This document shows positions 10,901 through 22,836 of a DNA stretch of 64,000 nt, in pieces (the stretch's first letter is position 1; each line of letters opens with the position of its first letter). Position numbers and translations under genes: made by a program. The DNA lies in NCBI GenBank assembly GCA_035578905.1, contig JAQJVL010000278.1, forward strand, positions 62,001 through 126,000, written 5' to 3'. A model generated the notes under the pieces. The model was not told the DNA's origin. It saw only the letters and a list, made by a program, of their open reading frames with translations, and ran no database searches. Origin of the DNA: Stictocephala bisonia (lineage: Eukaryota > Arthropoda > Insecta > Hemiptera > Membracidae).

Positions 10901-12807
10901 GTGTACTGTCTGCTTCAACGTCCAGTAGCTACTAGAGTCAAGCAAGTTGGAGCTACCTTGTAGTAGCCAATAATGGTGTCTAGTACAAATGTCCATTAGT
11001 AGCGGCTAGTAAATTTCTCTCTAGTGTCACCGTGTAATGTCTGCTTCAACGTCCAGTAGCTACTAGAGTCAAGCAAGTTGGAGCTACCTTGTAGTAGCCA
11101 ATAATGGTGTCTAGTACAAATGTCCATTAGTAGCGGCTAGTAAATTTCTCTCTAGTGTCACCGTGTACTGACTGCTTTAACGTCCAGTAGCTACTAGAGT
11201 CAAGCAAGTTGGAGCTACCTTGTAGTAGCCAATAATGGTGTCTAGTACAAATGTCCATTAGTAGCGGCTAGTAAATTTCTCTCTAGTGTCACCGTGTACT
11301 GACTGCTTTAACGTCCAGTAGCTACTAGAGTCAAGCAAGTTGGAGCTACCTTGTAGTAGCCAATAATGGTGTCTAGTACAAATGTCCATTAGTAGCGGCT
11401 AGTAAATTTCTCTCTAGTGTCACCGTGTACTGACTGCTTTAACGTCCAGTAGCTACTAGAGTCAAGCAAGTTGGAGCTACCTTGTAGTAGCCAATAATGG
11501 TGTCTAGTACAAATGTCCATTAGTAGCGGCTAGTAAATTTCTCTCTAGTGTCACCGTGTACTGACTGCTTTAACGTCCAGTAGCTACTAGAGTCAAGCAA
11601 GTTGGAGCTACCTTGTAGTAGCCAATAATGGTGTCTAGTACAAATGTCCATTAGTAGCGGCTAGTAAATTTCTCTCTAGTGTCACCGTGTACTGACTGCT
11701 TTAACGTCCAGTAGCTACTAGAGTCAAGCAAGTTGGAGCTACCTTGTAGTAGCCAATAATGGTGTCTAGTACAAATGTCCATTAGTAGCGGCTAGTAAAT
11801 TTCTCTCTAGTGTCACCGTGTACTGACTGCTTTAACGTCCAGTAGCTACTAGAGTCAAGCAAGTTGGAGCTACCTTGTAGTAGCCAATAATGGTGTCTAG
11901 TACAAATGTCCATTAGTAGCGGCTAGTAAATTTCTCTCTAGTGTCACCGTGTACTGACTGCTTTAACGTCCAGTAGCTACTAGAGTCAAGCAAGTTGGAG
12001 CTACCTTGTAGTAGCCAATAATGGTGTCTAGTACAAATGTCCATTAGTAGCGGCTAGTAAATTTCTCTCTAGTGTCACCGTGTACTGACTGCTTTAACGT
12101 CCAGTAGCTACTAGAGTCAAGCAAGTTGGAGCTACCTTGTAGTAGCCAATAATGGTGTCTAGTACAAATGTCCATTAGTAGCGGCTAGTAAATTTCTCTC
12201 TAGTGTCACCGTGTACTAACTGCTTTAACGTCCAGTAGCTACTAGAGTCAAGCAAGTTGGAGCTACCTTGTAGTAGCCAATAATGGTGTCTAGTACAAAT
12301 GTCCATTAGTAGCGGCTAGTAAATTTCTCTCTAGTGTCACCGTGTACTAACTGCTTTAACGTCCAGTAGCTACTAGAGTCAAGCAAGTTGGAGCTACCTT
12401 GTAGTAGCCAATAATGGTGTCTAGTACAAATGTCCATTAGTAGCGGCTAGTAAATTTCTCTCTAGTGTCACCGTGTACTGACTGCTTTAACGTCCAGTAG
12501 CTACTAGAGTCAAGCAAGTTGGAGCTACCTTGTAGTAGCCAATAATGGTGTCTAGTACAAATGTCCATTAGTAGCGGCTAGTAAATTTCTCTCTAGTGTC
12601 ACCGTGTACTAACTGCTTTAACGTCCAGTAGCTACTAGAGTCAAGCAAGTTGGAGCTACCTTGTAGTAGCCAATAATGGTGTCTAGTACAAATGTCCATT
12701 AGTAGCGGCTAGTAAATTTCTCTCTAGTGTCACCGTGTACTGACTGCTTTAACGTCCAGTAGCTACTAGAGTCAAGCAAGTTGGAGCTACCTTGTAGTAG
12801 CCAATAT
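7954..12807. repeat. 131-bp satellite, about 37 copies
   Basis: GTGTCTAGTACAAATGTCC recurs every 131 bp from 7961 to 12679. Copies are nearly identical; only single-base variants and two 1-bp insertions (about 10170 and 10862) disturb the phase. Variants cluster: TTCAACG copies around 10650-11050 plus the first copy and one near 9734, and ACTAACTG copies near 12215-12610. No open frame spans a unit. The unit has short internal inverted motifs around GTAGCTAC. Function unknown; local unequal exchange explains the homogeneity. Confidence 0.97.
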
Positions 12808-14030
12808 TGGACATGCTATAGCATGTATAGAACGCCACCAATCTCTTAAATCGCTTTCAGTTGTTGTAGCTTTGTTGTTGTGTAATTATTTTTGCTATCA
12901 GCACCCAACATAAGTGATATTACACTTGAATAGGACAAAATGTTAAGTGGGGATTCAATTAAGTGGAGGCCAGGTAGTGTTGTAATATTTTTAGAGAAGC
13001 GTCATAACTAAGAACTCTTCTGCAACGAGAGATATGATGTTTGCGCGAACAAGGGAAAAGGAGAAAAACGCGATGCTTATTATAAAAAATGCTACAAATA
13101 ATCAAGTTTAAAGTGATTTATTATCATCAAGACGTACAATAAAACGTTGTTAACTATTAACAAATTTAGTAAGTAAACGAAAGTATTCACACTTTCCCTG
13201 TATACCCACCAACCCACACACGTACGCTGGTAATATGTTAAGAGGTAAACACTCTTTAGTTTACATTGGAGGGAACTTCTGAACGTGTTAGCTTCAAAAA
13301 TCGAGTGGAAAACGTACGGATACAGTTTACTCACTTGACACTCCGCTCTGTACTGGCTGCCACTAACAGCCCCGTGTGTAAGCCCACTGCCTGGCTATTG
13401 AAGTCGGTTAGGCCTATATGTATACAATGCTACTACTAGTTAGCGCGGAAATTATATGTACTAAGAGATCTACGAAAAGTCCAGTTCCACTATTGGATTG
13501 AATTAATTAACGTAACATTGATTAATTGTACGTTATAAAAATATACATTGTTTTATTATATTATAAGTTTTGATCATTTTTATCATGGTTTGAACAAATA
13601 CGTTTACCGGAGTTTTAACTAGTTTACACTGGAATTACTCTAAACCCTGTTAATGTATCAATTTTTATTTTTATTTGCAGTTTCCAAGAACGTTTAATGA
13701 GTTTTATAAATTTCAGAATTTAAACTTTTCTAGAACAAATTTTTATCAATTTCCTGAAACTGTATTTGCTCGGCTTGTAGAGGTCGTAAAATTAATTACT
13801 TTGTCATGTTGTAAACCTTATGACATGTATAGTTACAATACATCACTTTCATATGCGTACGTAAATGTTTTGGTTTACAATTGATCTAAATATATATAAA
13901 TTACTGCATTTACTTACGCATTTTGAAGTTAATGTATCGTAACGATACATTTTATAAGAATTACAACATGGTCAAGTAATCAATTTTACGACGTCTATAG
14001 GCCGAGAAATGTTTGTTTCAAGAAATTTAT
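12808..14030. other. Unique-looking AT-rich sequence
   Basis: About 1.2 kb between two tandem arrays. The frames at 13092-13334 (-) and 13675-13884 (+) have no domains and no convincing start context. A TATTTGCAG acceptor-like sequence precedes 13680, but no matching donor with conserved coding content was found. Confidence 0.4.
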
Positions 14031-14035
14031 ATGTT

Positions 14036-14697
14036 CATCTACACACTTCTCTCTAGCAGGAGTAGGCTATATGGGTACGCCAGTGTGTTCATCTACACAC
14101 TTCTCTTTAGCAGTAGTAGGCTATATGGGTACAGTTAATGTATTGCGTCATGAGAGTGAAAGAGGCATGTCGTGTACTACATTGTCATCGGGGCCAGTGT
14201 ATTCATCTACACACTTCTCTCTAGCAGGAGTAGGCTATATGGCTACAGTTAATGTATTGCGTCATGAGAGTGAAGGAGGCATGTCGTGTACTACACTGTC
14301 ATCGGGGCCAGTGTGTTCATCAACACACTTCTCTCTAGCAGGAGTAGGCTATATGGCTACAGTTAATGTATTGCGTCATGAGAGTGAAGGAGGCATGTCG
14401 TGTACTACACTGTCGTCGGGGCCAGTGTGTTCATCAACACACTTCTCTCTAGCAGGAGTAGGCTATATGGCTACAGTTAATGTATTGCGTCATGAGAGTG
14501 AAGGAGGCATGTCGTGTACTACACTGTCGTCGGGGCCAGTGTGTTCATCTACACACTTCTCTCTAGCAGGAGTAGGCTATATGGCTACAGTTAATGTATT
14601 GCGTCATGAGAGTGAAGGAGGCATGTCGTGTACTACACTGTCGTCGGGGCCAGTGTGTTCATCTACACACTTCTCTCTAGCAGGAGTAGGCTATATT
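14036..14697. repeat. 114-bp tandem repeat, about 6 copies, open in one frame
   Basis: The CTCTAGCAGGAGTAGGCTAT core recurs every 114 bp from about 14105 to 14675; the first copy is shortened. The plus frame 14071-14757 is open for 228 codons with a 38-residue repeat containing STHFSLAGVGYMATVNVL. Some copy differences are silent (TCA/TCG, TCA/TCT, TTG/CTG), others change residues. There is no signal peptide or known domain, and 114 is a multiple of three, so the open frame may be passive. Left as repeat rather than gene. Confidence 0.85.
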
Positions 14698-14757
14698 TCA
14701 TTTACTAGTAGTCAGATTTCTTCTTTTACTTCTTCTTCATCTTTAGAGATCTATTAG

Positions 14758-15049
14758 TGTTGTTTGTACATAAGAATAATCGAGGTTTGACAAAATATTT
14801 ACAATTGCCTCTTCTGGTGCATCCATGAACTATACTTTTGCAACTAAATATTTATCGTTTATTGTTTTTGTTTAGTTTTCACTTTAAGCTTATGGTTTTT
14901 AAAAATGGATTGATATATATCTTTTAAAATTTTCCAAAAAAAAATTAGAATAATTTTAAGTTACTTTAGGCTGCAACAAAATAATCAATCAACAACACCA
15001 AACTCAATCCAGTAGGATATGTTAATATTTTAATTTTTTGGGTTTTTTA
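14758..15049. other. AT-rich spacer
   Basis: Nothing recognisable between the 114-bp repeat and the SINE. Confidence 0.5.
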
Positions 15050-15207
15050 AAACTTTCTTCGCCTATTCACAGGGGCCAGCAGGCCTTTATTATATTACGT
15101 GGCATTATTTTATTACGAGTGAAGTACCGAACGTTATTTTTTGATTCAAACCTTGGGAAATAAAGCTACTACACAGTGTCAATCGCCACTGAGCCATTGT
15201 GCCGAAA
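15050..15207 (-). mobile_element. Decayed tRNA-derived SINE
   Basis: On the minus strand it starts with ATGGCTCAGTGGC (A box), continues to GGTTTGAATC (B box), and has a body with CGGTACTTCACTCGT. The same arrangement and body occur in the better preserved copy at 16626-16797. It is interrupted by substitutions and small gaps. Confidence 0.75.
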
Positions 15208-16196
15208 AAATTTAAGTAATATTTTAGCAAAAATATGAATGATTTGACCAATTAAAATGAGCTTTATTTCAATTTAGATTTCAAAGCCTTCTGAATAACG
15301 TCGATGAGCCAGAGAGAGAATTGGGAAACAATAGGCTTAGAAACTGAAGTGATTCGGTCAGTTAATTGATTTTGCACCTAACCACAATGGATATAATTTT
15401 AACTAAACGTACCTGGTTAACCATAAACTACGTTATTGACATTTATATCTATTCAACTTAGCATGGTCATGAATCAACGTTTTGGATCTATCATAAGAGA
15501 TTTAATTTACTTAACACTTTTCAGTAATTTTATTAAATAAAAAACTTATGGATATATTTTTTTTTAACTTTAAAACAAACTTATCATTGGTTCAAATCAT
15601 TTACATCCAGGTGAGTCGAATTTGAGATCCAACATATATCAATACTAGTGAATTGGTCAATATCAGGAACATTTCCTGTTATTAATATCAATCTAAAATA
15701 TTTCTTTTTCGTTCATTCAACTGTATCGTAGTTTGATTACGAAGTACAAAAATAAGTTCGAAAAAAGAAAGAAATTTGGGCTGAAAGTAAATGTTTTTCA
15801 TTGACATATATGAAATTAATTCAATTTCTATGGTATTTGTGATTGTTAATAAATTGAGTGTAGATTGTAAAGTGAATCTTAATTTTTGTACTAAACTATA
15901 TTAAATTAATGCTATTTATTTGGTATTGGTGAATATTGATAAATTGCGTTTAGCACTAGATAATTACGAAATGTATAGTTATTTGACGTAAGAAATAAGC
16001 ATTTAGAAAAATGTAAGGCACGTATTTTATCAATGCTGGCCTCTTAAATTCTTTGGCTTTGAAACTGAAATGATGTGAACGTTTAGTGGTTAGATTCACA
16101 AACATGTTAATAACGCATGTTTTATATTGTTGTTTTTCCATTGTTTGCACACTATTTATTTTAGTGAGACATAAATAACTCTAGCCTACTCAGTTG
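15208..16196. other. AT-rich sequence, nothing recognised
   Basis: About 1 kb without supportable features; the minus frame 15956-16150 is short and featureless. Confidence 0.5.
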
Positions 16197-16297
16197 GCGT
16201 GAACTACTGAGCTCGGAACTGAGTGAACCAGTAACTAGTTTAGCCAGGTATTGAGGGGCATTACTCCTCAGCTGATTGATTGTGATGGCTCGTTACA
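16197..16297. repeat. Dispersed repeat, copy 2
   Basis: It matches 4495-4605: AACTAGTTTAGCCAGGTATTG, then GCTGATTGATTG and CGTTAC in the same order and spacing. Family unknown. Confidence 0.5.
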
Positions 16298-16625
16298 ATT
16301 CCACTGCCGTATTACATCAAACAAGTTAAGTCAGGTATTATTGTAATACAGGCTCCCTTCTGTAATAATACTATGTTGTGCATTGGGATAAAGAGGTGTT
16401 TGCTAATTTAGTCACATTTCAGTTACAAAAGTTTATATCAATTAATGTATCAAAATATTTAAAAAATATCCCGTAAGTATAGTTATGTCAGTCTTTCATA
16501 TCTCTTGTACCCGTACTTGTAATGTATTTTAACATTTTCTAAAAGATTACGTTTTCAAGAATCATAACTATTCCGAGATTTATCTGAGAGGAAGTGCGAC
16601 TTACCGGAAACAGTAAATGAGGTAG

Positions 16626-16797
16626 GAGAGTGCCAGCGTGGTGGCTCAGTGGCTAAGGCATCGGACTGCAGAAAGCAAGGTCCAAGGTTCGAATTCTCAC
16701 TGAGCCAACAGTCGGTACTTCACTCGTTGAATAAAGTTGACTGACGCACAGGCCTGTAAGCCCATGTCAACTGGCGAGTGAAGTTTTATTTTAAAAA
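16626..16797 (+). mobile_element. tRNA-derived SINE
   Basis: The head has the A box TGGCTCAGTGGCTAAGGC and B box GGTTCGAATTC about 35 bases apart, as in pol III internal promoters. The body contains GTCGGTACTTCACTCGTTG and ends in a TTTTATTTTAAAA tract. It lies in the same orientation as the 36-bp array only by chance. Shares head and body with 15050-15207. Confidence 0.85.
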
Positions 16798-16814
16798 ATA
16801 TATGAAAGCAAACG

Positions 16815-17460
16815 GATAAGAATCGGTTTACGGAATCCAACAGCAGTCTAAATGAAAATGATGATTAAGAGGCCTAACAAAAATCACTCACGAAAATGTG
16901 GCCATCAAGATTTCCGCACACACTGGATTAAGCAATTGGGGGCTCCGCCCACCCAGAAGTTGGCAGAATTTGGACGAATGAATTTCAGGGGCTTAGGGAT
17001 CAGTTGATTTTACTGGAGATTTAAATGTTGGTAGGGACTCCCTTGTGTGGGTGATATTGGAGAGAGAATCTAAGAAGGTCAGAGGGAACTTCGAAAGAGG
17101 GGATCAAGTCTGGGAAATAAATAAGAGAGGTCAAGATACCAAGACAGACTTCAAGTTCAGTCTCATCTACTGCCAGCTGGATTCCACCCCTAAAGGGCCG
17201 ACACCAAAGGGATGACTTGCCTGCCTGGCCAGAACAATGACGACTAGCTTCAGAAACTTTAAGAGGGCTAAGCCTGTTATCAAAGGCGAAAAAGGAGTAG
17301 GGTAGCTGAGACATCGGACGGTTGAGGGACAGATGATCGATGGAGACCATTTAGCAACACCCACGCGGAATGTGGACACCTTCTTTGACCACCTGACAGG
17401 ACCCATCACTCCATCATACTTTTAGCAAAGAGGAGCCAGCGTCATTGGGGCTATGTCTAA
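16815..17460. other. GC-richer island, possible decayed coding sequence
   Basis: Base composition shifts to about equal GC and AT for ~650 bp, unlike its flanks. Short plus-strand readings such as GDHLATPTRNVDTFFDHLTG (about 17344-17403) look protein-like but are broken by stops. Three overlapping minus frames are also open. I do not recognise the source; an old retroelement or captured gene piece is possible. Confidence 0.3.
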
Positions 17461-17631
17461 TTCAATTCCAAATGTCAGGGAATCCCTCAGCTTTTTCCCA
17501 AAATAACCTAATTCAATAACGATTCCAAAACACTAAATAACTTCATTTAAGGAAAATTAACTTTAATATCAATGATCCAGCTATTATAGAGGGAATCTTT
17601 ATATTTACCAAGGAGGAAAATTCCACTGTTC

Positions 17632-19262
17632 TAGGTGGGCGGGTGGGTCAATACCACTGTACGTGTACGGGTGGGCGGGTGGTTCAATACTACTGTACGT
17701 GTATGGGTGGGCGGGTGGTTCAATACTACTGTACGTGTATGAGTGGGCCGGTGGGTCATTACCACTGTACGTGTATGGGTGGGCGGGTGGTTCAATACTA
17801 CTGTACGTGTATGAGTGGGCCGGTGGGTCATTACCACTGTACGTGTATGGGTGGGTGGGTGGGTCATTACCACTGTACGTGTATGGGTGGGCGGGTGGTT
17901 CAATACTACTGTACGTGTATGAGTGGGCCGGTGGGTCATTACCACTGTACGTGTATGGGTGGGTGGGTGGGTCATTACCACTGTACGTGTATGGGTGGGT
18001 GGGTGGGTCATTACCACTGTACGTGTATGGGTGGGCGGGTGGTTCAATACTACTGTACGTGAATGAGTGGGCCGGTGGGTCATTACCACTGTACGTGTAT
18101 GGGTGGGTGGGTGGGTCATTACCACTGTACGTGTATGGGTGGGTGGGTGGGTCATTACCACTGTACGTGTATGGGTGGGCGGGTGGTTCAATACTACTGT
18201 ACGTGTATGAGTGGGCCGGTGGGTCAATACCACTGTACGTGTATGGGTGGGCGGGTGGTTCAATACTACTGTACGTGTATGAGTGGGCCGGTGGGTCATT
18301 ACCACTGTACGTGTATGGGTGGGTGGGTGGGTCATTACCACTGTACGTGTATGGGTGGGCGGGTGGTTCAATACTACTGTACGTGTATGAGTGGGCCGGT
18401 GGGTCATTACCACTGTACGTGTATGGGTGGGTGGGTGGGTCATTACCACTGTACGTGTATGGGTGGGTGGGTGGGTCATTACCACTGTACGTGTATGGGT
18501 GGGCGGGTGGTTCAATACTACTGTACGTGAATGAGTGGGCCGGTGGGTCATTACCACTGTACGTGTATGGGTGGGTGGGTGGGTCATTACCACTGTACGT
18601 GTATGGGTGGGTGGGTGGGTCATTACCACTGTACGTGTATGGGTGGGCGGGTGGTTCAATACTACTGTACGTGTATGAGTGGGCCGGTGGGTCAATATCA
18701 CTGTACGTGTATGGGTGGGCGGGTGGTTCAATACTACTGTACGTGTATGAGTGGGCCGGTGGGTCATTACCACTGTACGTGTATGGGTGGGTGGGTGGGT
18801 CATTACCACTGTACGTGTATGGGTGGGTGGGTGGGTCATTACCACTGTACGTGTATGGGTGGGTGGGTGGTTCAATACTACTGTACGTGTATGAGTGGGC
18901 CGGTGGGTCATTACCACTGTACGTGTATGGGTGGGCGGGTGGTTCAATACTACTGTACGTGTATGAGTGGGCCGGTGGGTCATTACCACTGTACGTGTAT
19001 GGGTGGGTGGGTGGTTCAATACTACTGTACGTGTATGAGTGGGCCGGTGGGTCAATACCACTGTACGTGTATGGGTGGGCGGGTGGTTCAATACTACTGT
19101 ACGTGTATGAGTGGGCCGGTGGGTCATTACCACTGTACGTGTATGGGTGGGTGGGTGGGTCATTACCTCTGTACGTGTATAAGTGGGCGGGTGGGTCATT
19201 ACCACTGTACATGTATGGGTGGACTGGTGGGTCATTACCACTGTACGTGTATGGGGAGGTGG
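17632..19262. repeat. 36-bp G-rich minisatellite, about 45 copies, G-quadruplex-forming
   Basis: Three unit types share ACTGTACGTGTAT. Type A carries GGGTGGGCGGGTGGTTCAA, type B GAGTGGGCCGGTGGGTCA, and type C GGGTGGGTGGGTGGGTCA. Type C contains four G3 runs with single-T loops, the tightest classical G-quadruplex motif. Units follow an A-B-C-C or A-B-C or A-B order, so there is a higher-order pattern. All open frames on both strands (up to 536 codons) result from a unit length divisible by three. Confidence 0.97.
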
Positions 19263-19270
19263 CTTATTGA

Positions 19271-20239
19271 CCTATAAATATAATATTTTTTAAGGATCTA
19301 CAATTTTTCTGTCACCCAAGTTAAAGTTCTCTTAGATAGTTGTTGGCTCAGATTCTCCATGTTCCATCGTTGTTTGCCGGACCATAAATACATCTAACAT
19401 TTTGTTTTCGAACACTATGAGTTTTTTTTCAGCCTGCTTTGAGAATCCCCACAGTTCTGAACAATACAAGACAACTGGTTGTATTATGGCTATAAACCCA
19501 CACTTTTGTCTTTTATGATAACAGTTACTTTATAAAAAGCCTTGCTCTCAAAGAAAAAAATTCATATTTTTATATTCTGTAAATAACATTTTATGCTTGT
19601 TATTTATTATTTTTTTATGTCATGTTATAGTCAAAGTTTGTGAGTGTCAAAGTTGACATGTTATTATGTTGATAGTTCTTTATGAGCAAACAATAAACGC
19701 AAATTTCTTTTGTCATATGGATGATCCTTTATGAGAATTGTTTTTGTTTCTCGTTTGAATAAATAACTGAAGAATTTAAAAAATAAAAATTACTGACTTT
19801 ATAATTTCTACAAAATAAGTGACTAAAACAATTTCTTTCCATTCATTTAATTGTTGGATATTGTAATGTTAATTTCAAAAGAATCGATTGTAGTTAAATT
19901 GTGAATGTAGCTAATTTTAAAATATGCCTTTTCAAATATGTTTTACGTGTTTGGAAATTGAATTATTTATTTGTTATTTGTTATATATTGTTGTAAATAT
20001 ATAAATAAATAACTAAATAACAGAAATACAAATATTAATAAACAACTGTGTTATAGTTTCGTTTAATAAAATAATACACTCGTATAAAGTGTAAATAATG
20101 ATCCATTACATTAAGAGGGTGGAATGAACCTGCTCTTAAATAGTTTTGCAACCATAAAAGCATTACTTCAACATAAGTTGTTATAAATATAAAAAGATTA
20201 AATAGAACCATCCACAAAAAGAAGCATGACAAAAATCAT
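19271..20239. other. AT-rich sequence, nothing recognised
   Basis: About 1 kb without supportable features, rich in T and A runs. Confidence 0.5.
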
Positions 20240-21010
20240 GCTGTTCGCCCCACATTCCCGTCACTTTGGTTTGTTCAGTGTGAATGGTATTAGACCATCA
20301 GAATCTGCTTTGCTGCTAGTTATTACTGTGGATGAACGTTTAAATTGGTCAATGTAGATTGCCTCTGTGCAAATTTGTCATCCATGATTCTTGTATTCAG
20401 AGTATTAATAACATCTGTGGTCACTAGGGAAATCCAGCTTGAGGTATATTATGCATATTTGTATAGCCAAGTTAAATATGGCATTTGCTTTTGGGTCTCA
20501 TCAAGTGACATATTAAGAGTTTCCAAATTCCAGAAGAGAATGGTTAGAATTATGTGTAGAGTAAATTTTAAACACCACTGCAAGCCTCTTTTCCAAGAAC
20601 TAAATATTCTGACACTAACGGGCATTTATATCCTTGAAGTTTTGTCATTCTTTAAAACGATTAATTCATAGAGAACAAAGCTGGTCAATTGTACAACACT
20701 CAGAGCAGAAACAAAATAACGTATCCCATTCACAGGCTTACACTTAGAGAGAAGGGTCTTCATTATTCTGCTTTACGATTGTTTAATTCCCTACCTCAAC
20801 AACTAAAATCCATTGACAGCTCAAAAGCAATCATTCTTAAACTTAAATCTTGTTTGATTGAAGAGTGCCTGTGCTCAGGAGATGCATTTCTGTCAGGGTG
20901 TGCTGGTTAGGAATGTGGCAACAAATATTTTATAATTTTAAGGTTGTATGGTTTGACTTATTTCATGTAACTTATGTTATAAACGAAATAAAATATTCTG
21001 ATTCACAAAG
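20240..21010 (+). mobile_element. Decayed LINE, reverse transcriptase C-terminus and 3' end
   Basis: Reading through stops and frameshifts gives TVDERLNWS (about 20325-20350), then YLYSQVKYGICFWVSS and FQKRMVRIMC (20345-20671), then LTLREKGLHYSALRLFNSLP (20689-20910). This is the usual order of the C-terminal part of Jockey-like LINE polymerases. The palm with its catalytic aspartates is missing. A 3' untranslated stretch with GAAATAAAATATTCTGATTC near 20985-21004 follows. Confidence 0.75.
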
Positions 21011-22124
21011 CACTAGGTGACAATGCCACGAATAGGAGATATGAAAACTTAAAACAATGTTCAAGAGATATGAACAGGAAAAACAATTTTCCTGAAAATA
21101 TATGACACTACAACCATCAAAATTAAACTTATATATTTAAGTGTATTTTATCTGAAATAACCTTACAATTTTATAATTATAATGTCCCAAACACAAATAA
21201 ATATGAAAATGCCATAAAATGTCAAACCTACTAAATTTGTGGAATTATTTATTTTTCAATGTACCAAATTGACTTTTACAGACCAAATTGCTCTGTAAAA
21301 ACTGCCTATTTGTAAACATTCATTAAACTTGAATTCAAAACATAGATTTTGAACATTTTAAGTACAATATTATTTGTTGCTAAGTTGCTAGACAAATAAA
21401 TATACAATTATTGTTTATTGTAATATGTTCCTGAACATACCTTTTGGAACATAACATAAGATTAATTATTGAATGTTGGTAAAAACAAACTAAATATGAT
21501 AGTGGTGAAAAAAACATTGAGGGTTTGTTAAAAATAACCCAGCAGCATAGGCTCATTTTACAAAAAAAAAAAAAAAAAAAAACATGAGTCTGAGAGGTTA
21601 AGGTGATTGAGTGCATTTTCTAAAAATCTAATAATGTGTCAGTCATGACAAATGGAATGTGCTCCCTTCACATTATGTAGCAAAGAACTGACTGTAGCAA
21701 ATCACGTAAATGTAACCTGTTCCAGGGGTTAATCCAATTTTTATTGGATTTCACGCTGAAACAAGCCGTGATGAATGCAGTTGTAATTTCATCAGGATTC
21801 GTAAATCCCCGGACTGATTACAATCGATTGTTTACTTCTGATACTCCAGTAATATTTAAATGTTAACTTAAAATGGTGTGGAAACTCAATTACCAATTTA
21901 AACTTTATAATCTGAATCTATTATAAACATTTTTTAATTTTAATTTTTTTTTATTTTTAGAACAATGAACTGTTTGTGAGTTTTTAATTACATATCAAAT
22001 AATATTTGTTCATTCATGCATGTTTATGTGATATTTATACTCATTTATATAAACTATCAGTATGGTATATAAGCTTATTTATCACTACATATGTGATATT
22101 TAACGTCATACTGATATAGCCTTG
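21011..22124. other. AT-rich sequence with a small inverted pair
   Basis: No gene is visible. A 19-T/A-type homopolymer (A run near 21561-21580) and an inverted pair around 22045-22120 (ACTATCAGTATGG against CATACTGATATAG) are the only structures. Confidence 0.45.
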
Positions 22125-22340
22125 AATGAAGAGTTCAGATGTTGTTTAGGGAAAATGATAGATTGATCAGGTTTGTCAGTTAGTTGAAAAATCAGATCAA
22201 TACTACGTGGTTCATACTCCCTGTTAACCTGTAGATCCCTTAGTTGCATGGCTATTGTGCTATTAATAAATGGCCCTTTCTGAGAATAATAGTAAACAGA
22301 CTACACAGGTCATCCAGTCTAATCCTTCATTCATCTAATC
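22125..22340 (+). mobile_element. Degenerate SINE copy (cytosine-tail family B)
   Basis: GTTAGTTGAAAAATCAGATCAATACTACGTGG and CTGTAGATCCCTTAGTTGC-like pieces occur in the same order as at 60360-60470. It therefore belongs to the family whose best copies are at 60125-60600 and 47552-47985. Both ends are decayed. Confidence 0.6.
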
Positions 22341-22420
22341 ATTCGTATTTGCCTTAAAATATTCACAGGCTGTGTCGGCATCTCAAATGTGAATAGCCTG
22401 AAGAAAAATGATTGTTATAT

Positions 22421-22836
22421 GTCTTTGTATATTGGAGACAAGTCCACCAACATCTCACAGTAGTAAACAAACATGGAAACAACACATTTTCACAAATTCT
22501 CAGTGCCACGGCACTTTCCACAGGTGAGTACAGATTGTCTTTTAAGTGTCTTTGTATATTGGAGACTTACCTAAGAAGACTAGTCCATCAACATCTCACA
22601 GTAGTAAACGAATATGGAAACAACACATTTTTCACAAACTTTCAGTGCCACGGCACTTTCCGCAGGTGAGTACAGACTGTCTTTTATGTGTCTTTGTATA
22701 TTGGAGACTTACCTAAGAAGACAAGTCCACCAACATCTCACAGTAGTAAACGAACATGGAAACAATACATTTTCACAAATTCTCAGTGCCACGGCACTTT
22801 CCACAGGTGAGTACAGACTGTCTTTTATGTGTCTTT
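22421..22836. repeat. 141-bp tandem repeat, 3 copies, exon-like units
   Basis: GTCTTTGTATATTGGAGAC starts units at 22421, 22548 and 22690; a fourth start at 22831 decays. Each unit holds an acceptor-like CATCTCACAG and, 64 bases later, a donor-like CACAG/GTGAGTAC. The first unit lacks about 15 bp. The exon-like interior has no consistent reading frame between copies. Confidence 0.85.

Noticed and set aside
13675..13884. Possible exon after TATTTGCAG
   Set aside because: No donor with matching phase, no recognisable domain and AT-biased codons.
17605..19277. Several 139- to 536-codon frames on both strands encoding PPTHPYTY- or YVYGWAGGS-like repeats
   Set aside because: The 36-bp unit is divisible by three, so any stop-free frame stays open through the array on both strands; no signal, start context or non-repeat domain.
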